In this document: one piece after another, positions 5,428 through 6,542 of the stretch | Numbering within the stretch: position 1 is the first letter of the stretch | How the letters are laid out: each line of letters begins with the position of its first letter | Source of the DNA: an uncultured Eubacteriaceae bacterium | GTDB taxonomy: Bacteria > Bacillota > Clostridia > Eubacteriales > Eubacteriaceae | DNA length: 6,542 nucleotides | Assembly (NCBI GenBank): GCA_947625175.1 | Contig: CANQNI010000087.1 | Coordinates: 1-6,542, forward strand | Direction: 5' to 3' | Position numbers and translations under genes: made by a program | The notes under the pieces: generated by a model | The model's database searches: none | What the model was told of the DNA's origin: nothing | What the model saw: only the letters and a program-made list of their open reading frames with translations

Positions 5428-6517
5428 ATTTAAGTTCCTCCCTCCTGTCCTCTTTTTTAACTAACAACGGATTACCAGTTTTAGAACTAATAAACTGGTT
5501 GTAATCTGACATATTCTTTTTACCTAACTTCTTTTCTAACTGTGCTGGTGTAGGTAGTTGAAGCACAGCTTCAAGTTCATTATTTGAACTTAGTACTTTC
5601 TTTAGTTGTTCTTCATCATTCCAGTACCTGGATTTGCGACCGGCTACCAGTTTGAAATTGTTAAATTCCTGTCCGTTTTTGATTTCATCGGTAATATACG
5701 ATTTAACAGACTTGATATACTTTTCCAGTTCTTCAGCCTTGATTAGGTTCTGTTCGATTTCTAAGTTGTTAAGTGGCTTAATCTCAGTTTCTGAATCGAA
5801 CATGATTTGACCCACATATTCTTTGCAAAATATATTGGCTTTACAGAACCGACACCATTTACCAGGATTTTCTTCAACCACTTCAAATTTAAGTTTAGAA
5901 AGTGCTGGAACTAAAACTTTGTTATTCCACTCACAAAGTGTTTTCCAGTCGATCTCCCAGGTATTAATGTTTTTGATTCGTGGCTGGTAAATAGTTAGTC
6001 TGATTGGAAAATTATCAAGTTGTTTGGTTTCAGGAAATTTGTTTTGATAGAGCTTTACAGCCCCAAGCGCATAGATTAAAAGCTGAGTGTTATTTTCTAC
6101 TGGAACTTTGTAACGACCATATTTAAGATCAATAACATCAATACCATTAGACTCACTCATTAAGATACAATCAGCGGTTCCGAAAAGATCCGGATAGATA
6201 AAATAAAGATCAACCATTTCTTCAACAAGCATGGTGTCATAATCTTTATTTAAGATAAATCCGACATATTCATCGGTGTAATGTTCCATGACCGGATCAT
6301 AAAGATCATTTTTGCGGCATTCATCTAATTCTGATTTATAGTCATACCAGTCATCTTGCATTAATTTGTATTCAGCTATTTGGTGTACCAGACTCCCTTC
6401 GTCTGCCGCCGTTGTATCTCTTTCCTCATTATATTGAGGTAGCAGGAATGATCCTGAACAGTTAATCCATCTTTCACTGCTGGAAGGCGATAGTAGTGCA
6501 TGTTTATTCGATGCCAT
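5417..6517 (-). CDS. DUF2800 family PD-(D/E)XK nuclease (RecB/Cas4/AddB-like) with probable Fe-S cluster
   Basis: This 366-residue protein has the full DUF2800 pattern and about the usual family length. It begins HALLSPSSSERW at residue 6, as family members do. The nuclease residues of the RecB-type PD-(D/E)XK fold can be followed in order: H45 in the helix SLVHQIAE, D116 in GTAD, D130-L-K132 in DVIDLKYG, and the Q145...Y149 motif in QLLIYA. C20 near the N-terminus and C222, C225 and C231 (WCRFC...FC) have the one-plus-three spacing that holds a 4Fe-4S cluster in AddB and Cas4. The enzyme therefore probably cuts or resects DNA ends; the substrate and polarity are inferred. The start is ATG at 6517, preceded by GAGGTG. 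The stop overlaps the next gene by 11 bases. Adjacent ATPase and SSB-like genes suggest a recombination module. Confidence 0.9.
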   Translation of the reverse strand: MASNKHALLSPSSSERWINCSGSFLLPQYNEERDTTAADEGSLVHQIAEYKLMQDDWYDYKSELDECRKNDLYDPVMEHYTDEYVGFILNKDYDTMLVEEMVDLYFIYPDLFGTADCILMSESNGIDVIDLKYGRYKVPVENNTQLLIYALGAVKLYQNKFPETKQLDNFPIRLTIYQPRIKNINTWEIDWKTLCEWNNKVLVPALSKLKFEVVEENPGKWCRFCKANIFCKEYVGQIMFDSETEIKPLNNLEIEQNLIKAEELEKYIKSVKSYITDEIKNGQEFNNFKLVAGRKSRYWNDEEQLKKVLSSNNELEAVLQLPTPAQLEKKLGKKNMSDYNQFISSKTGNPLLVKKEDRREELKFEN

Positions 6518-6542
6518 TCAACACCTCACTAAAACCTGTCTG
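6504..6542 (-). CDS. Possible C-terminal end of an upstream gene (partial, runs off the window)
   Basis: A minus-strand frame enters at the window edge and reads QTGFSEVLNGIE before a TAA at 6506-6504. If real, it overlaps the start of the DUF2800 gene by 14 bases, in keeping with the overlapping gene style of this operon. Twelve codons are too few to identify a family, and a second minus-strand frame (RQVLVRC, then TGA) is also open here. It is listed only because the nuclease gene has no room for a promoter of its own inside the window, so an upstream gene in the same transcript is likely. Confidence 0.3.
   Translation of the reverse strand, partial: QTGFSEVLNGIE

Overview
The window is the early replication and recombination region of a bacteriophage or prophage. 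Every supported gene lies on the minus strand, so transcription runs from base 6542 towards base 1. The genes are tightly packed, with 1 to 11 base overlaps or very short gaps. Protein families, AT-rich DNA, AAGGAG-type ribosome sites and two TTG starts suggest a low-GC Firmicute host, probably a clostridial-type one. The host cannot be fixed from this sequence alone, and no integrase, structural or lysis gene is in view.

In transcription order: (1) 6504-6542 is a possible tail end of an upstream gene. (2) 5417-6517 encodes a DUF2800-type nuclease of the RecB/Cas4/AddB fold, with intact active-site residues and four cysteines placed for an iron-sulfur cluster. (3) 4375-5427 encodes a P-loop ATPase of the phage AAA_24 / Sak4-like type, with an acidic linker and a basic C-terminal tail. 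(4) 3941-4375 encodes a DUF669-like, probably OB-fold, ssDNA-binding protein. (5) 1971-3947 encodes a 658-residue primase-helicase made of PriCT-2, an archaeo-eukaryotic primase core, a RepA-like ATPase and a C-terminal winged-helix-like segment. (6) 1700-1970 is non-coding and strongly structured. It holds two tandem 66-68 bp repeats with GTGGGA iteron-like motifs, a second inverted repeat and a long GC-rich hairpin, and is the best candidate for the phage replication origin. (7) 1397-1699 encodes a small helical protein of unknown function. (8) 809-1387 and 382-816 encode two more DUF669-like proteins, in DNA that is strikingly AT-rich in places. (9) 42-377 encodes a small PD-(D/E)XK Holliday-junction-resolvase-like nuclease. 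(10) 1-52 may be the start of another gene that leaves the window.

Together the genes look like a near self-sufficient replication and recombination set: nuclease, recombinase-like ATPase, SSB-like proteins, primer synthesis and unwinding, and junction resolution. The less ordinary features are three SSB-like genes in one operon, a shared acidic C-terminal tip ending in tryptophan on two of them, a short motif shared by one SSB-like protein and the primase-helicase, and the structured tandem repeat immediately after the primase-helicase stop codon. The families themselves are known; I do not see a clearly new system.
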